Assembly: GCA_937139405.1 (NCBI GenBank)
Contig: CAKZPV010000023.1
Span: forward strand, 1-61,239
Direction: 5' to 3'
From: an uncultured Nitrospirota bacterium
GTDB taxonomy: Bacteria > Nitrospirota > Nitrospiria > Nitrospirales > UBA8639
DNA length: 61,239 bases
The first letter of the stretch is position 1. Every line of letters starts with the position of its first letter. A program made the translations under genes and the position numbers. Below are positions 33,416-41,629 of this stretch, one piece after another. The notes below the pieces were generated by a model. That model was not told the origin of the DNA and did no database searches. It was given only the letters and a program-made list of their open reading frames with translations.

Positions 33416-33687
33416 ATTTTATCTATTTCTTTACTAGATACACCCCGCCCTATATCCTATGAAAAAGGACTTGTCAATTATTACTCTTTTTACCTATCTT
33501 TATACTTAGTATGTAGTATGTTAGATAGGTAATTGTTCAGTAAGTAATAAGAGTCCGCTTAGGGCATACCAAGTGAAAAATGGTTTTCATCCCCCTATGG
33601 GAGTCAAAAAACTTGGCCTTATTAAAGCTGGTATATTTCCTTCCCTCTGTGAAGAGGTTTCATTTGTCGGGAGTTGATGGCGGTTGA
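33416..33687. other. Structured non-coding region, possible origin or control element
   Basis: About 270 bases without a convincing gene. ACCTATCT (33492-33499) faces AGATAGGT (33523-33530), with TTAGTATGTAGTATGTTAG between them. CCAAGT (33569-33574) faces ACTTGG (33611-33616), enclosing a smaller CCCC/GGGA hairpin. It lies directly upstream of the replication genes, so a phage origin or leader control is possible. Confidence 0.4.
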
Positions 33688-33834
33688 TCATTGCTCCCAC
33701 TTTTTATACCGCATGCCTAAACACATCACACTAGGGTTGTTAACCCCATCAGTTAAATTCTCAATGTCACCGACTGACACCAATGGAAAACTATGGTGGA
33801 AAATCCAATTAAAGTGTGACTTATGTACTATCAT
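33688..33834 (-). CDS. Small protein (48 aa)
   Basis: Reads HFNWIFHHSFPLVSVGDIENLTDG, then VNNPSVMCLGMRYKKWEQ. It begins 3 bases after the stop of the HTH gene, so it is probably co-transcribed. Not recognised. Confidence 0.45.
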   Translation of the reverse strand: MIVHKSHFNWIFHHSFPLVSVGDIENLTDGVNNPSVMCLGMRYKKWEQ

Positions 33835-33837
33835 AAA

Positions 33838-34071
33838 TTACAGCAGAGTTAACTGTCCTACTGGAATAAAATAACTTGCAACTTTGCACAGCTTACCGTG
33901 CCTATTCCTGACATCTACTGTTCTTTTCTCTATCATGTGACCACGTTCTTTCAGATCGTAAATACGTCCACTCAATCGAGTGATTCCGAATTTTTCAATT
34001 GCTTCGAGCGAAGTGATGTTATTGCCCTTCAGCAAATGCATCAATAGCTCGTCATTCTGGGATCGTGGCAT
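33838..34071 (-). CDS. Small winged-helix HTH protein (77 aa)
   Basis: Reads DELLMHLLKGNNITSLEAIEKFGITRLSGRIYDLKERGHMI, then a short beta wing ending ASYFIPVGQL. This is the pattern of small phage HTH proteins with the ITSLEA..FGITRLS..IYDL signature. Likely a regulator of the early region. Confidence 0.7.
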   Translation of the reverse strand: MPRSQNDELLMHLLKGNNITSLEAIEKFGITRLSGRIYDLKERGHMIEKRTVDVRNRHGKLCKVASYFIPVGQLTLL

Positions 34072-34078
34072 CGCTTTA

Positions 34079-34501
34079 TTATTGACTTATGCAAAAAAGA
34101 AGTAGGTCAGGATTGTAGTTGGGCTCTTCGGCTCTCACTCCGTCAAGATGTTCGATTAGCTCCTGCATCCAAACAAACCTATTGTGAGGCTCTAGATGCT
34201 CTCTGACGTTGGATACATATACCTCTTTGCAGAGGTCGGATATTTCTCCAAATTCCTCTAAGTTCAGCACAGCAAATTTTAGAATCGATCTTAAAAATGC
34301 CTGCATGCTTTCTTTGGTGATTTCAATTTCAAGAGACTGATGATGTCGCACCACTCGATTGAAATCAATCATAACCTCGTCATAAATCTCCCTACTCGAT
34401 TGGTTCAGAGATATGGTGCATACATAGTAGCCGGCAATTAATCTAAAATTTCGGACCACTACCTGCGTTGGATTGAAAATTGTTTCAGTACCTGATTTCA
34501 T
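34079..34501 (-). CDS. Uncharacterised protein (140 aa)
   Basis: Beta-rich start (TQVVVRNFRLIAGYYVCTISLNQSSREIY) and helical end (AFLRSILKFAVLNLEEFGEISDLCKEVY, then RFVWMQELIEHLDGV). It lies between two HTH genes. Function unknown. Confidence 0.5.
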   Translation of the reverse strand: MKSGTETIFNPTQVVVRNFRLIAGYYVCTISLNQSSREIYDEVMIDFNRVVRHHQSLEIEITKESMQAFLRSILKFAVLNLEEFGEISDLCKEVYVSNVREHLEPHNRFVWMQELIEHLDGVRAEEPNYNPDLLLFCISQ

Positions 34502-34537
34502 AATTGTTCTTTTAGTTTTCTGAATAAAAGGATTGAT

Positions 34538-34855
34538 CTAGTGGGAGAGGGGCTTGTTGAACTCGTCAACTGCTGCATTAATTTGAACCAGCATTTTGTG
34601 GTTTACGGAATAATAAATTTCCTTACCATTTCTGGCAGTTTCTACAACTTCAGACCTCCTTAATATTGCCAGGTGTTGAGATGTGACAGATTGCTCCAGC
34701 CTGAATCGTAGATGGATTTCTGTGACGCTAGCACGACCAACATCGTCCAAATAATCGATAATGTCTTTGCGCAACTCGTGATCAATTGCCCTCAATCGTA
34801 AAATGGCGGTTTTGAGTTTCTTCCTGTCAATTAGAGATCTGGTTTTTATTATCAT
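34538..34855 (-). CDS. ArsR-family winged-helix regulator (105 aa)
   Basis: The core LRKDIIDYLDDVGRASVTEIHLRF, RLEQSVTSQHLAILRRSEVV and ARNGKEIYYSVNHKML follows the ArsR/SmtB winged helix. No Cys metal site is present, so it would respond to another signal. Expressed from the divergent control region together with the gene at 35169, it may modulate the lysis/lysogeny switch. Confidence 0.75.
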   Translation of the reverse strand: MIIKTRSLIDRKKLKTAILRLRAIDHELRKDIIDYLDDVGRASVTEIHLRFRLEQSVTSQHLAILRRSEVVETARNGKEIYYSVNHKMLVQINAAVDEFNKPLSH

Positions 34856-34977
34856 CTGATCTTGATTTTTTGCATAGAAATGAACCCTTGGTCAATGACC
34901 AACTAAAATTTACGTGGTGTTTAGTACTAGGTAAAGTTGGGCTCCGAAGAGCCCGACAATTTGGTTTGCAAGAGCAT

Positions 34978-35169
34978 CTAACTACCTGCTATGCTTTCCG
35001 TCTGGACTTTTGAACCAAAGAGAGATTTATGATGCCCCTTGATACATTCAATAAGTGCCGCTTTTTTTGTTGAACCTTCAGGTCTCTCTTGATAGTGAGA
35101 ATGGATTTCATCAAATAAATCCCAGACACCCTCTTTTAGAACCTGATGCATTATTCTCCTTCTTTTCAT
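34978..35169 (-). CDS. Small early protein divergent from repressor A (63 aa)
   Basis: Reads KRRRIMHQVLKEGVWDLFDEIHSHYQERPEGSTKKAALIECIKG. It is the first minus-strand gene opposite repressor A, where Cro-like or early genes usually lie. No HTH is evident. Function unknown. Confidence 0.5.
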   Translation of the reverse strand: MKRRRIMHQVLKEGVWDLFDEIHSHYQERPEGSTKKAALIECIKGHHKSLFGSKVQTESIAGS

Positions 35170-35188
35170 TTATTATCTTAGCTAACTT

Positions 35189-35276
35189 GTTGCCCGTAGC
35201 AACATATACGCAACAATAATACCGTATATATGTACGGTAAACAAGATATATATACGAATTTAACAGTTCGTTAACG
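35189..35276. promoter_or_regulatory. Operator cluster of repressor A
   Basis: Three palindromes lie between divergent genes: GTTGC-CCGTA-GCAAC (35189-35203), ACCGTATATATGTACGGT (35221-35238) and CGTTAACG (35269-35276), the last just before the repressor start. They differ from the TAAACTA-type operator, so repressor A probably reads its own set. Confidence 0.65.
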
Positions 35277-35280
35277 TTTT

Positions 35281-35850
35281 ATGCTAGATCGTATTAAAGA
35301 ACTCATGAAGCTAGAGGGGATCAAGACTTGGTATGGTCTTGCAAAGGCTACTGGCGTGGGTGAGAGTACGTTCCGGAGGGCCGAGGATCTTGGTAACAAA
35401 CTAAGTATTGACACACTGAGAAAGCTTCTTAATTATTTTAAAAACTGGGATGCAAGGTGGATTATTACCGGTGAGACACGACAAAAGGTTAGTCTACCAG
35501 ACATGGAGGATTTGATCAACCTCCAAGCCTTAGCAGCAGATCTGCCTGAAGAAGCTATTCTAGTAGTTGAGGATCATGACAATTCGACAATAATATACCA
35601 GGGCGATATTTTGAAGATCAGAAAGGTAGATGAAATCAGAAATACCGACATGGGAATTATTGTTTCACCGAAAATACAGCCAGCCGGGGCGGCTCTTGGA
35701 CATGTGCATTATTTTCGAAACGACAATGGTGATGTCGCAAACATAAATATTACTCCATACTCGGTATCTAGTGGTAAGGACTATCCTCTTAAGCCTAAGG
35801 ATGTTACCTGTACCTATAAAATTGAGCTAAGAATCACGCAACACATATAG
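35281..35850 (+). CDS. CI-like repressor A (189 aa)
   Basis: N-terminal XRE helix-turn-helix (KTWYGLAKATGVGESTFRRAEDLGNKLSIDTLRKLLNYF) and a C-terminal beta domain (EAILVVEDHDNSTIIYQGDILKIRK) like a LexA/CI dimerisation domain, with no clear Ser-Lys pair, so self-cleavage is not evident. It is preceded by a cluster of palindromes, which fits autoregulation. The degenerate sensor kinase follows 109 bases later on the same strand. Confidence 0.75.
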   Translation: MLDRIKELMKLEGIKTWYGLAKATGVGESTFRRAEDLGNKLSIDTLRKLLNYFKNWDARWIITGETRQKVSLPDMEDLINLQALAADLPEEAILVVEDHDNSTIIYQGDILKIRKVDEIRNTDMGIIVSPKIQPAGAALGHVHYFRNDNGDVANINITPYSVSSGKDYPLKPKDVTCTYKIELRITQHI

Positions 35851-35958
35851 TGTGCCCTAAATGTGTTTAGAAGCAATCTAAAGTAGGTTCATTCTGCATT
35901 TACCTTGTTAATATGAAATTATTAAACTACATTGCTAATCCTATAACTCAAGAACTAA

Positions 35959-37806
35959 ATGAGAACGCACCCAAAGTGGATACTGTGGGTACTTCTTATT
36001 GTGGGGCTTAGCACAGCGATTTCTACACGTAATCATTACCGTGATAAGGCACGTAAAACAGCCTATCAGCAAAACACACAGTTAAACCACCTGGACTCAC
36101 TCATTCAAAGGAATGAACTTGAGGCCGCTCGATATTTGATTTCTGAATTATCTAATTCTGATTTCAATCAAAAGAAAGAAGATAACATCTTCATTCGCTG
36201 GCTTTTTCTACAAGGGAAGTATCATTATTATGCCCAAGAATACCCCTTGGCCGCTGATTTTATGAAGCAGGCTGAGATAGAGGTATATGAGATCGACGAG
36301 CCTGTCGAGCATCAATTATATTATTTATTGGAGAGGTGTTATTACCATATGGGTTCCAAGCATTTTCGTGCACTTTTCAGTGAAAAATACTTGAAAGAGG
36401 CTGTCCAGGAGGATCAATATCGATTCATCCGAACTAAGCTTCTAATGCGCATTGCAGGAATTTATTTTAAAGATAAGAAGCAGGATCTATATGAGGATGC
36501 GATTGAAAAGGCCGATTCTATTGCTAGGGATCTAAACGACCCATCTCTTATTATTCAATGTGGATTGATCAGAAATGCATTTAATAAATCTCGAACACCA
36601 GAACAGAAACTAGCTTATCTAGAAAGTCTGAAGCACCTTGTCTCAGAAATGTCTCCGCCAATCAAAAACACTTACTATAAACAGATTTCGGATATACATT
36701 ACTTCAAGTTAAAGGATATGGATCAGGCCAACAGCAACAACGGTCTAAGCCTAGATGCTTCTAAGCATATTCCTGACCACCATGAAAGGTTGCGTAAGGT
36801 TTCTGAGAATTTCATTCTTTTATCTGATAGCGAAATTAAACTGGGAGACTTCGAGTCTGCCGCTATACACCTTGACTCAGCCATGAAGTATAAAGATTAC
36901 ATAGCTGCCAGATGGGTCCCGTATCTTTATGGAAATAAGCTTGAAACTCTAATGGCTCTCAATGACAATGATAGTCTTATCCTTGACATGCACTACCAAT
37001 CAATTGCCGCTTATGAGGACAAGTCTGGAGCTATCCATAAAGGAGAAATGGAAGCTTTGAACAGATTCATGGCTAGAGAGGTAAACTATTACCAAAGAAC
37101 ATTGAAGCTCGTTAAGACACAGCGCAATCTGTTCGTATCCCTTTCTGCAGCGCTTTTGGCGATTCTGTTTTTAGTTAGACATGTCTATAAGCAAATTCTC
37201 ATTCGCAGAGCACAGGACGCTGAAATTAAATCACTTCGTGCCCAATTAGCAATGGCCCTAATCAAGCCCAAGGTTCTAATTCACCTTCTAAAACAAATGA
37301 CTCACGACACTGCTGGTGCACAGCAGAGAGTGCGAAAGGCCTTCGGTTACCTATCTGGGTTTCTAAGTTGCCTCGTGAGTGGTGAAGAAGTGAGATTGAC
37401 CGATGAATTGGAAACAATCAAAAACTACTTGTCACTGCACACACTTGTTCACACAAATGAGAAAATAGACTTTAATGCGGAATTGTCAATAGATACCGAA
37501 GTTGTAATACCTAAGTTGTTCATCCTATCAATCGTCGACTACCTAGTTCGTTGCAACAGCTACACTGAGAAGCTTGGCATTCTAATACAAATAAAGAATT
37601 TAGATAGCACTACGCTGAAATGCATAATAAAGAGAACAGGATTCAGTGAGAAGAGAAACCAAAAGGGAAATGTATTTCCAATTCTTGAAAGGTATCTTTT
37701 AGAATATGGATGCAATCTAGAATTTGATGTGAACGAAAAACTAGTTCTACACATCCCTTTTGATAAGCCACTGGGTAAATACCCGAGGGCGTTTTCTCCT
37801 AGTTAG
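35959..37806 (+). CDS. TPR sensor protein with degenerate LytS-type kinase region (615 aa)
   Basis: Membrane segment at residues about 7-23, TPR-like helical repeats at about 40-370 (expected outside the cytoplasm), a second membrane segment (LFVSLSAALLAILFLVRHVY), then a region aligned to LytS/YehU kinases: AEIKSLRAQLAMALIKPKVLIHLL at about 422-444, later VRLTDELETIKNYLSLH. In the family this reads NPHFLFN; here P437 is followed by K438, so the phospho-acceptor His is lost. The Asn box and Gly boxes of the ATPase are not recognisable. Likely a pseudokinase that senses envelope signals. Confidence 0.7.
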   Translation: MRTHPKWILWVLLIVGLSTAISTRNHYRDKARKTAYQQNTQLNHLDSLIQRNELEAARYLISELSNSDFNQKKEDNIFIRWLFLQGKYHYYAQEYPLAADFMKQAEIEVYEIDEPVEHQLYYLLERCYYHMGSKHFRALFSEKYLKEAVQEDQYRFIRTKLLMRIAGIYFKDKKQDLYEDAIEKADSIARDLNDPSLIIQCGLIRNAFNKSRTPEQKLAYLESLKHLVSEMSPPIKNTYYKQISDIHYFKLKDMDQANSNNGLSLDASKHIPDHHERLRKVSENFILLSDSEIKLGDFESAAIHLDSAMKYKDYIAARWVPYLYGNKLETLMALNDNDSLILDMHYQSIAAYEDKSGAIHKGEMEALNRFMAREVNYYQRTLKLVKTQRNLFVSLSAALLAILFLVRHVYKQILIRRAQDAEIKSLRAQLAMALIKPKVLIHLLKQMTHDTAGAQQRVRKAFGYLSGFLSCLVSGEEVRLTDELETIKNYLSLHTLVHTNEKIDFNAELSIDTEVVIPKLFILSIVDYLVRCNSYTEKLGILIQIKNLDSTTLKCIIKRTGFSEKRNQKGNVFPILERYLLEYGCNLEFDVNEKLVLHIPFDKPLGKYPRAFSPS

Positions 37807-37970
37807 CCGTCAGTTGGATCGTCTTCTGGCCGACTAGAAAAGATCGTTCCAGGGCTTTGAGGGGTAACTTCAACTTTACCATAGGGATCGATATCCTCAA
37901 CGGTATCTTTCTCACAAGAGATAAAAGTGACAGCGCATGCAAGGACGAAAAGAATCATTAGTTTTTTCAT
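37803..37970 (-). CDS. Small lipoprotein (55 aa)
   Basis: Signal peptide KKLMILFVLACAVTFISCEK with lipobox FISC. The mature peptide is short, acidic and Pro-rich, ending in RPEDDPTDG. Convergent with the sensor gene, overlapping its last 4 bases. Unknown role. Confidence 0.65.
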   Translation of the reverse strand: MKKLMILFVLACAVTFISCEKDTVEDIDPYGKVEVTPQSPGTIFSSRPEDDPTDG

Positions 37971-38116
37971 TTGTAGTAATTTTAATTGTTAATCTATGTA
38001 TTAAAAGTAATCATCATATGTTACAATAACAAGGAAATTCCTCAAGTTTGAACAGAATATTTACGAAAATCGAAAGAGAATTGCTAGATTAATGCCACTT
38101 TCAAAATACACTTTAG

Positions 38117-38443
38117 ATGAGAATCCCTAAAAACATTGCCAAACAAACCAGCCGCGTTGTATACGACAAGCTCGTCGATATGACCGATGACCAGAAAAGA
38201 TCATTCATGGAAGAATTCTATCGGAAAAAGAAACAAGTCCGATTTGGATATATATTCTGGTTTCTTTTCGGGCTCCACTATGCATATATTGGTAGGTGGG
38301 GCATGCAAGTAATATTTTGGATCACAGCTGGTGGATTGGGTATTTGGTGGCTGATTGATGCCTTTCGGATGACAGGGATCATTCGAGACCACAATACAGA
38401 TATGTCTACCAAGATCATGAAGGACATGGTTGCTATCGTTTAG
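38117..38443 (+). CDS. TM2-domain membrane protein (108 aa)
   Basis: RFGYIFWFLFGLHYAYIGRWGMQVIFWITAGGLGIWWLIDAFRM is a two-span TM2 domain, with cytoplasmic charged ends (TDDQKRSFMEEFYRKKKQ). TM2 proteins occur in bacteria and phages without a fixed role. It opens a run of accessory membrane genes. Confidence 0.8.
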   Translation: MRIPKNIAKQTSRVVYDKLVDMTDDQKRSFMEEFYRKKKQVRFGYIFWFLFGLHYAYIGRWGMQVIFWITAGGLGIWWLIDAFRMTGIIRDHNTDMSTKIMKDMVAIV

Positions 38444-38517
38444 TATTTTTGTCGGTGGGAGCACGATTGCCTTTTTATTGACAAGACGGTTGATAGCTAG
38501 CATTGTAAGTACTCAAT

Positions 38518-39384
38518 ATGAATGATTACGAAGATTCAGACCTCTTTTCTAGCATTTTGAATAGCATTATATTTGGTGCTTTGGTTCTCTTTCTTTTTGG
38601 TCACGCGTACAATTCATTGAGACTACTTGGCACAGGGGAATTCGCTGATTGCACAGTCACGGGATGTAGTGAACATAGAAGAGAAAGGCCCGAAGACATT
38701 ACAATTTACTATACATACAGCTTTGATTGTACTGATATAAAAATCACCTCCACGAGGAAAGAGTGCATTAGGCATTTTAATTATGACTGCATCCTATTTG
38801 TTTCGGAGAAATTGGGTGAGGCAGTTTTTGTCGGGAAGAAGAATGGGTTTTTGGCGATATGGAGCTACAATCGTTTAGGTGGTTTAGCGGCTTTTTGTCT
38901 TTTTATTGTGATAATTGTTATTATGATTATTTACGGGCTGACAAAATTGATTCCAGAGGTCAAAATCGTTTGGCAGGGATACATTAGTAATGAAAGTGCC
39001 GGGATCATAGTGAGGATGAAAAAAATATCCGATGTAATCCTATTGATTTCAGCATCTTTAATAGCTGTTTCAGCCCCTCTACTTGTAGGAAAGGTGGCTA
39101 TATCCCTCGAAGGAAGAAGTATCATGCTAAATGGACTTTTAATGCTTATAATTATTAGTTCAATTTCTTTTGGACCGTTCTTGATATTGTTTCTATTCAA
39201 CCAATTCAAGAGGAATATAAGCTATCATGTCAAGATTGCAAGAAATATTATTACAATCATCGCTTCTTCCAGGTTTTTGTACTCGATCTTAGTTATACTA
39301 TATAGATCGGTTTACAAGGACCTTGAGATAGGTAGCTTTAGTGAGTTGCTTTTGATTTTATTTGAAGTACTAACTGAATCATGA
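38518..39384 (+). CDS. Multi-span membrane protein (288 aa)
   Basis: Hydrophobic segments near residues 15-35, 125-145, 175-195, 205-230 and 245-265. Between the first two lies an exported-looking loop with Cys (DCTVTGCSEHRR, DCTDIKI, RKECIRHFNYDC), as in DUF3592-type proteins. Coupled by ATGA to the secreted protein downstream. A membrane accessory protein expressed from the lysogen is plausible. Confidence 0.6.
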   Translation: MNDYEDSDLFSSILNSIIFGALVLFLFGHAYNSLRLLGTGEFADCTVTGCSEHRRERPEDITIYYTYSFDCTDIKITSTRKECIRHFNYDCILFVSEKLGEAVFVGKKNGFLAIWSYNRLGGLAAFCLFIVIIVIMIIYGLTKLIPEVKIVWQGYISNESAGIIVRMKKISDVILLISASLIAVSAPLLVGKVAISLEGRSIMLNGLLMLIIISSISFGPFLILFLFNQFKRNISYHVKIARNIITIIASSRFLYSILVILYRSVYKDLEIGSFSELLLILFEVLTES

Positions 39385-40139
39385 GCGCCCTTCTTTTGCT
39401 AATTCTTTTGCTGCTGCTGCCGGTGCTGTCGTTTGGACAGGATGTGCATGGGACATTTATTTTTGCCGGACATTGTAAGGAGGGAATTGTCGCACTAGTT
39501 GACTCAAGATTAGGTATTCCGAGTGATTTTCCTGGAAGAGATCTGTGCTACGTAGAAAACTTTGACAAAACCATTATTCTAGGAGAATCAGTCATAATAA
39601 CTGCAGGTCAAGGAGCAATAGACGGAGTCTCTCTGGGTAATATTTTTACCGAGTTACCAAGTGGAATGGGGCTAGGTACCTTAGACCATTTTACAATGGC
39701 TTTAAATGCATCCGAATGCCTCCCAATGAATAAATTCATATCTATTGAAAAGAGTGATGGCCGTTACGGCCTCTACTTTTCTAATCGTGGGTCACCTGCC
39801 AAAAAGGTAGAATATGGCTTTTTAGAAAACCATGACTCATTAGTAATGACCTATAACACTGATTTGCCTTGCAGGACAGTCGCTTCAATTGTTACTGATG
39901 CGCTTAAGGACGTTCAGCAAAGATCTCCGATTGAAAGAATAAATACGGACCTCACTGAAATATACGTTGAATCAAATCAACTATCTATTGAGAGGGGCAA
40001 TAATACAGTCCACTGGGATGATTTTACAGAAATGTATAAAGATCTATCAGAAGGCAAGGTTCCATATGTTGTTGCAAAGGGGCAATGGGCCCCGAATGTT
40101 AAGGCTGAACTACGCTTTCGCTATGAGGCTAGAAAATAA
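39381..40139 (+). CDS. Secreted protein (252 aa)
   Basis: Signal peptide SALLLLILLLLLPVLSFGQ, with cleavage before Gln. The mature domain is beta-rich, with GHCKEGIVALVDSRLGIPSD and KSDGRYGLYFSNRGSP. The start overlaps the upstream membrane gene (ATGA), so the pair may act together in the envelope. No known family seen. Confidence 0.65.
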   Translation: MSALLLLILLLLLPVLSFGQDVHGTFIFAGHCKEGIVALVDSRLGIPSDFPGRDLCYVENFDKTIILGESVIITAGQGAIDGVSLGNIFTELPSGMGLGTLDHFTMALNASECLPMNKFISIEKSDGRYGLYFSNRGSPAKKVEYGFLENHDSLVMTYNTDLPCRTVASIVTDALKDVQQRSPIERINTDLTEIYVESNQLSIERGNNTVHWDDFTEMYKDLSEGKVPYVVAKGQWAPNVKAELRFRYEARK

Positions 40140-40455
40140 AGTGAATGGCCTCTCTGTCGCTTGGAATTATTTTCCACAATCCAACCACTCGAACAGAATC
40201 GATTAAATCATTTGCTCTCTGAAAAGCTATCGATTCATTTGGTGCTAATTCGCTGGTAAATTTAGATTCTACAAAGGCCTGCTTAACCAGAACGAACATC
40301 GTGTCAACTTGAACTCCCTGTCCCCACTGAGTTGAGGGGGCCAATTCTGTCGTCCATACATGCAAGTCAGAAAATATTTCAACTTGGTTTATCTCATCGG
40401 TTTTTTGACCGCTGCAACCAATAATTAATATTAATCCAAAAACTATTTTCCACAT
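40129..40455 (-). CDS. Putative lipoprotein (108 aa)
   Basis: The start at 40455 gives MWKIVFGLILIIGCSGQK, a lipoprotein signal with lipobox IIGC. An ATG at 40515 would place the start inside the operator and spoil the signal. Convergent with the secreted-protein gene over 11 bp. Confidence 0.6.
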   Translation of the reverse strand: MWKIVFGLILIIGCSGQKTDEINQVEIFSDLHVWTTELAPSTQWGQGVQVDTMFVLVKQAFVESKFTSELAPNESIAFQRANDLIDSVRVVGLWKIIPSDREAIHFIF

Positions 40456-40507
40456 CTCTTGACAAATTACAAATAAATATAGGGCTAATCGAACTCGGTT
40501 GTCAAAA

Positions 40508-40523
40508 TAATCCATCTAGTTTA
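40508..40523. promoter_or_regulatory. Operator upstream of repressor B
   Basis: TAATCCATCTAGTTTA: right arm exact, left arm 5 of 7. On the plus strand it runs into TTTATTTG, one change from TAnnTTTG, 106 bases before the repressor B start. This suggests that repressor B controls itself through the common operator. Confidence 0.5.
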
Positions 40524-40628
40524 TTTGTCAAAATTCTTTACTACCTTCGGCTGCATATCTTACATGATTTACTAAATAAACTGTAAGATGTGGTTGTGAA
40601 ACTATTGAGTAATCTAAATAAGGTAGAT

Positions 40629-41258
40629 ATGTCGTCCATTATCAACAACAGATTCATCAAATTCATTGAGTTAACGAAGATTGAAACGAAAGAGAGCTAT
40701 CGCGGAATAGCTAAAAGGATCGGAATTACACCTCAATACCTGAGTAATGTAATGAATGGCAAGCCGGTCAGCGATCAGACTATTGATAAATTGATTGCTG
40801 AATATCCAAGTGCAAGAGGATACATATTCGGAACCGATGCTGCTGCATTGAAAAAGACTAAGTATTTTCTAATCACGATGATAGATGGCTCTGATTCGGA
40901 GGAGCAATACCCCTATCAATTGAGTTCAGGTAATTCTGACGAATATGTAGCTTATCAAGTTCATGATGATTTAATGGAAACTAGAACCGATCTCAGCATT
41001 AGGAATGGTGATATTGTGATCTGTAGAAATGTCCCTCGCGACGCTTGGCCAAACCTGTGGACGAAAAGATACTACCTGATCAAGCATAAAACGCTGGGTT
41101 ACATCTGCCGATATCTCGAATCGATTAAAAAAGGATTTCTGACATTGGGTACGGCAAATGATTTATTCTCGCACGAAAGTAAGGTTGATATTGAACACGT
41201 GCAGGAGATATATCTAGTGCAAGACTTGCACACCAAGAGATTCAAAAATATTACCTAA
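40629..41258 (+). CDS. CI-like repressor B (209 aa)
   Basis: Start chosen at ATG 40629; a GTG at 40590 is possible. N-terminal XRE HTH (ESYRGIAKRIGITPQYLSNVMNGKPVSDQTIDKLI). The C-terminal half (LMETRTDLSIRNGDIVICRNVPRDAW, then YYLIKHKTLGYICRYL) resembles the S24 fold. The catalytic Ser is not in the usual GDS context, so cleavage is doubtful. It lies next to a copy of the TAAACTA operator, making it the best candidate for the reader of that motif. Confidence 0.75.
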   Translation: MSSIINNRFIKFIELTKIETKESYRGIAKRIGITPQYLSNVMNGKPVSDQTIDKLIAEYPSARGYIFGTDAAALKKTKYFLITMIDGSDSEEQYPYQLSSGNSDEYVAYQVHDDLMETRTDLSIRNGDIVICRNVPRDAWPNLWTKRYYLIKHKTLGYICRYLESIKKGFLTLGTANDLFSHESKVDIEHVQEIYLVQDLHTKRFKNIT

Positions 41259-41629
41259 AAAAGTGACTGCTGATTGTCTACTGCGATATCATCGTTCCGT
41301 ATCATATCAGTCACGGCTTGCAATCGAATAATTTGCTTCTGTCCAATGTGGAAGTTCAGTTTTCCACTTGAGATCATTCGTGGGTAAGCACCTTTTCGAT
41401 AATCCAATTCACGATTTAATTCCCCAAGTATTGCTGTCTTGATTTGGTCTGTTGGCTTTAATCCGGTCGTAATTAATTCCAATGCAGCCTTTAATAATAG
41501 ATACTGCCTATTGGCTTTGTCGCGGCTCATTCTCCCTTGCTTCACCCATCTAGAATAGACCCTTTGACGCATTCGGAGCTCCCGATTTAATTCGGTGATC
41601 ATTTCTTTGGAGGTGCACTTCTTAGCCAT
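41255..41629 (-). CDS. Tandem-repeat phage protein (124 aa)
   Basis: Two copies of one unit. Residues about 9-55 read ITELNRELRMRQRVYSRWV then QGRMSRDKANRQYLLLKAALELI; residues about 65-113 read ILGELNRELDYRKGAYPRMI then SSGKLNFHIGQKQIIRLQAVTDMI. Single-unit relatives are small conserved phage proteins of unknown role. Last gene of the recombination operon. Confidence 0.6.
   Translation of the reverse strand: MAKKCTSKEMITELNRELRMRQRVYSRWVKQGRMSRDKANRQYLLLKAALELITTGLKPTDQIKTAILGELNRELDYRKGAYPRMISSGKLNFHIGQKQIIRLQAVTDMIRNDDIAVDNQQSLF

Noticed and set aside
33674-33874. Plus-strand 66-residue frame
   Set aside because: It overlaps two minus-strand genes, and no plus-strand operon is nearby.
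38444-38451. TATTTTTG as promoter for the 38518 gene
   Set aside because: The -7 box is exact, but no TTG lies at the right distance upstream, so I did not list it.
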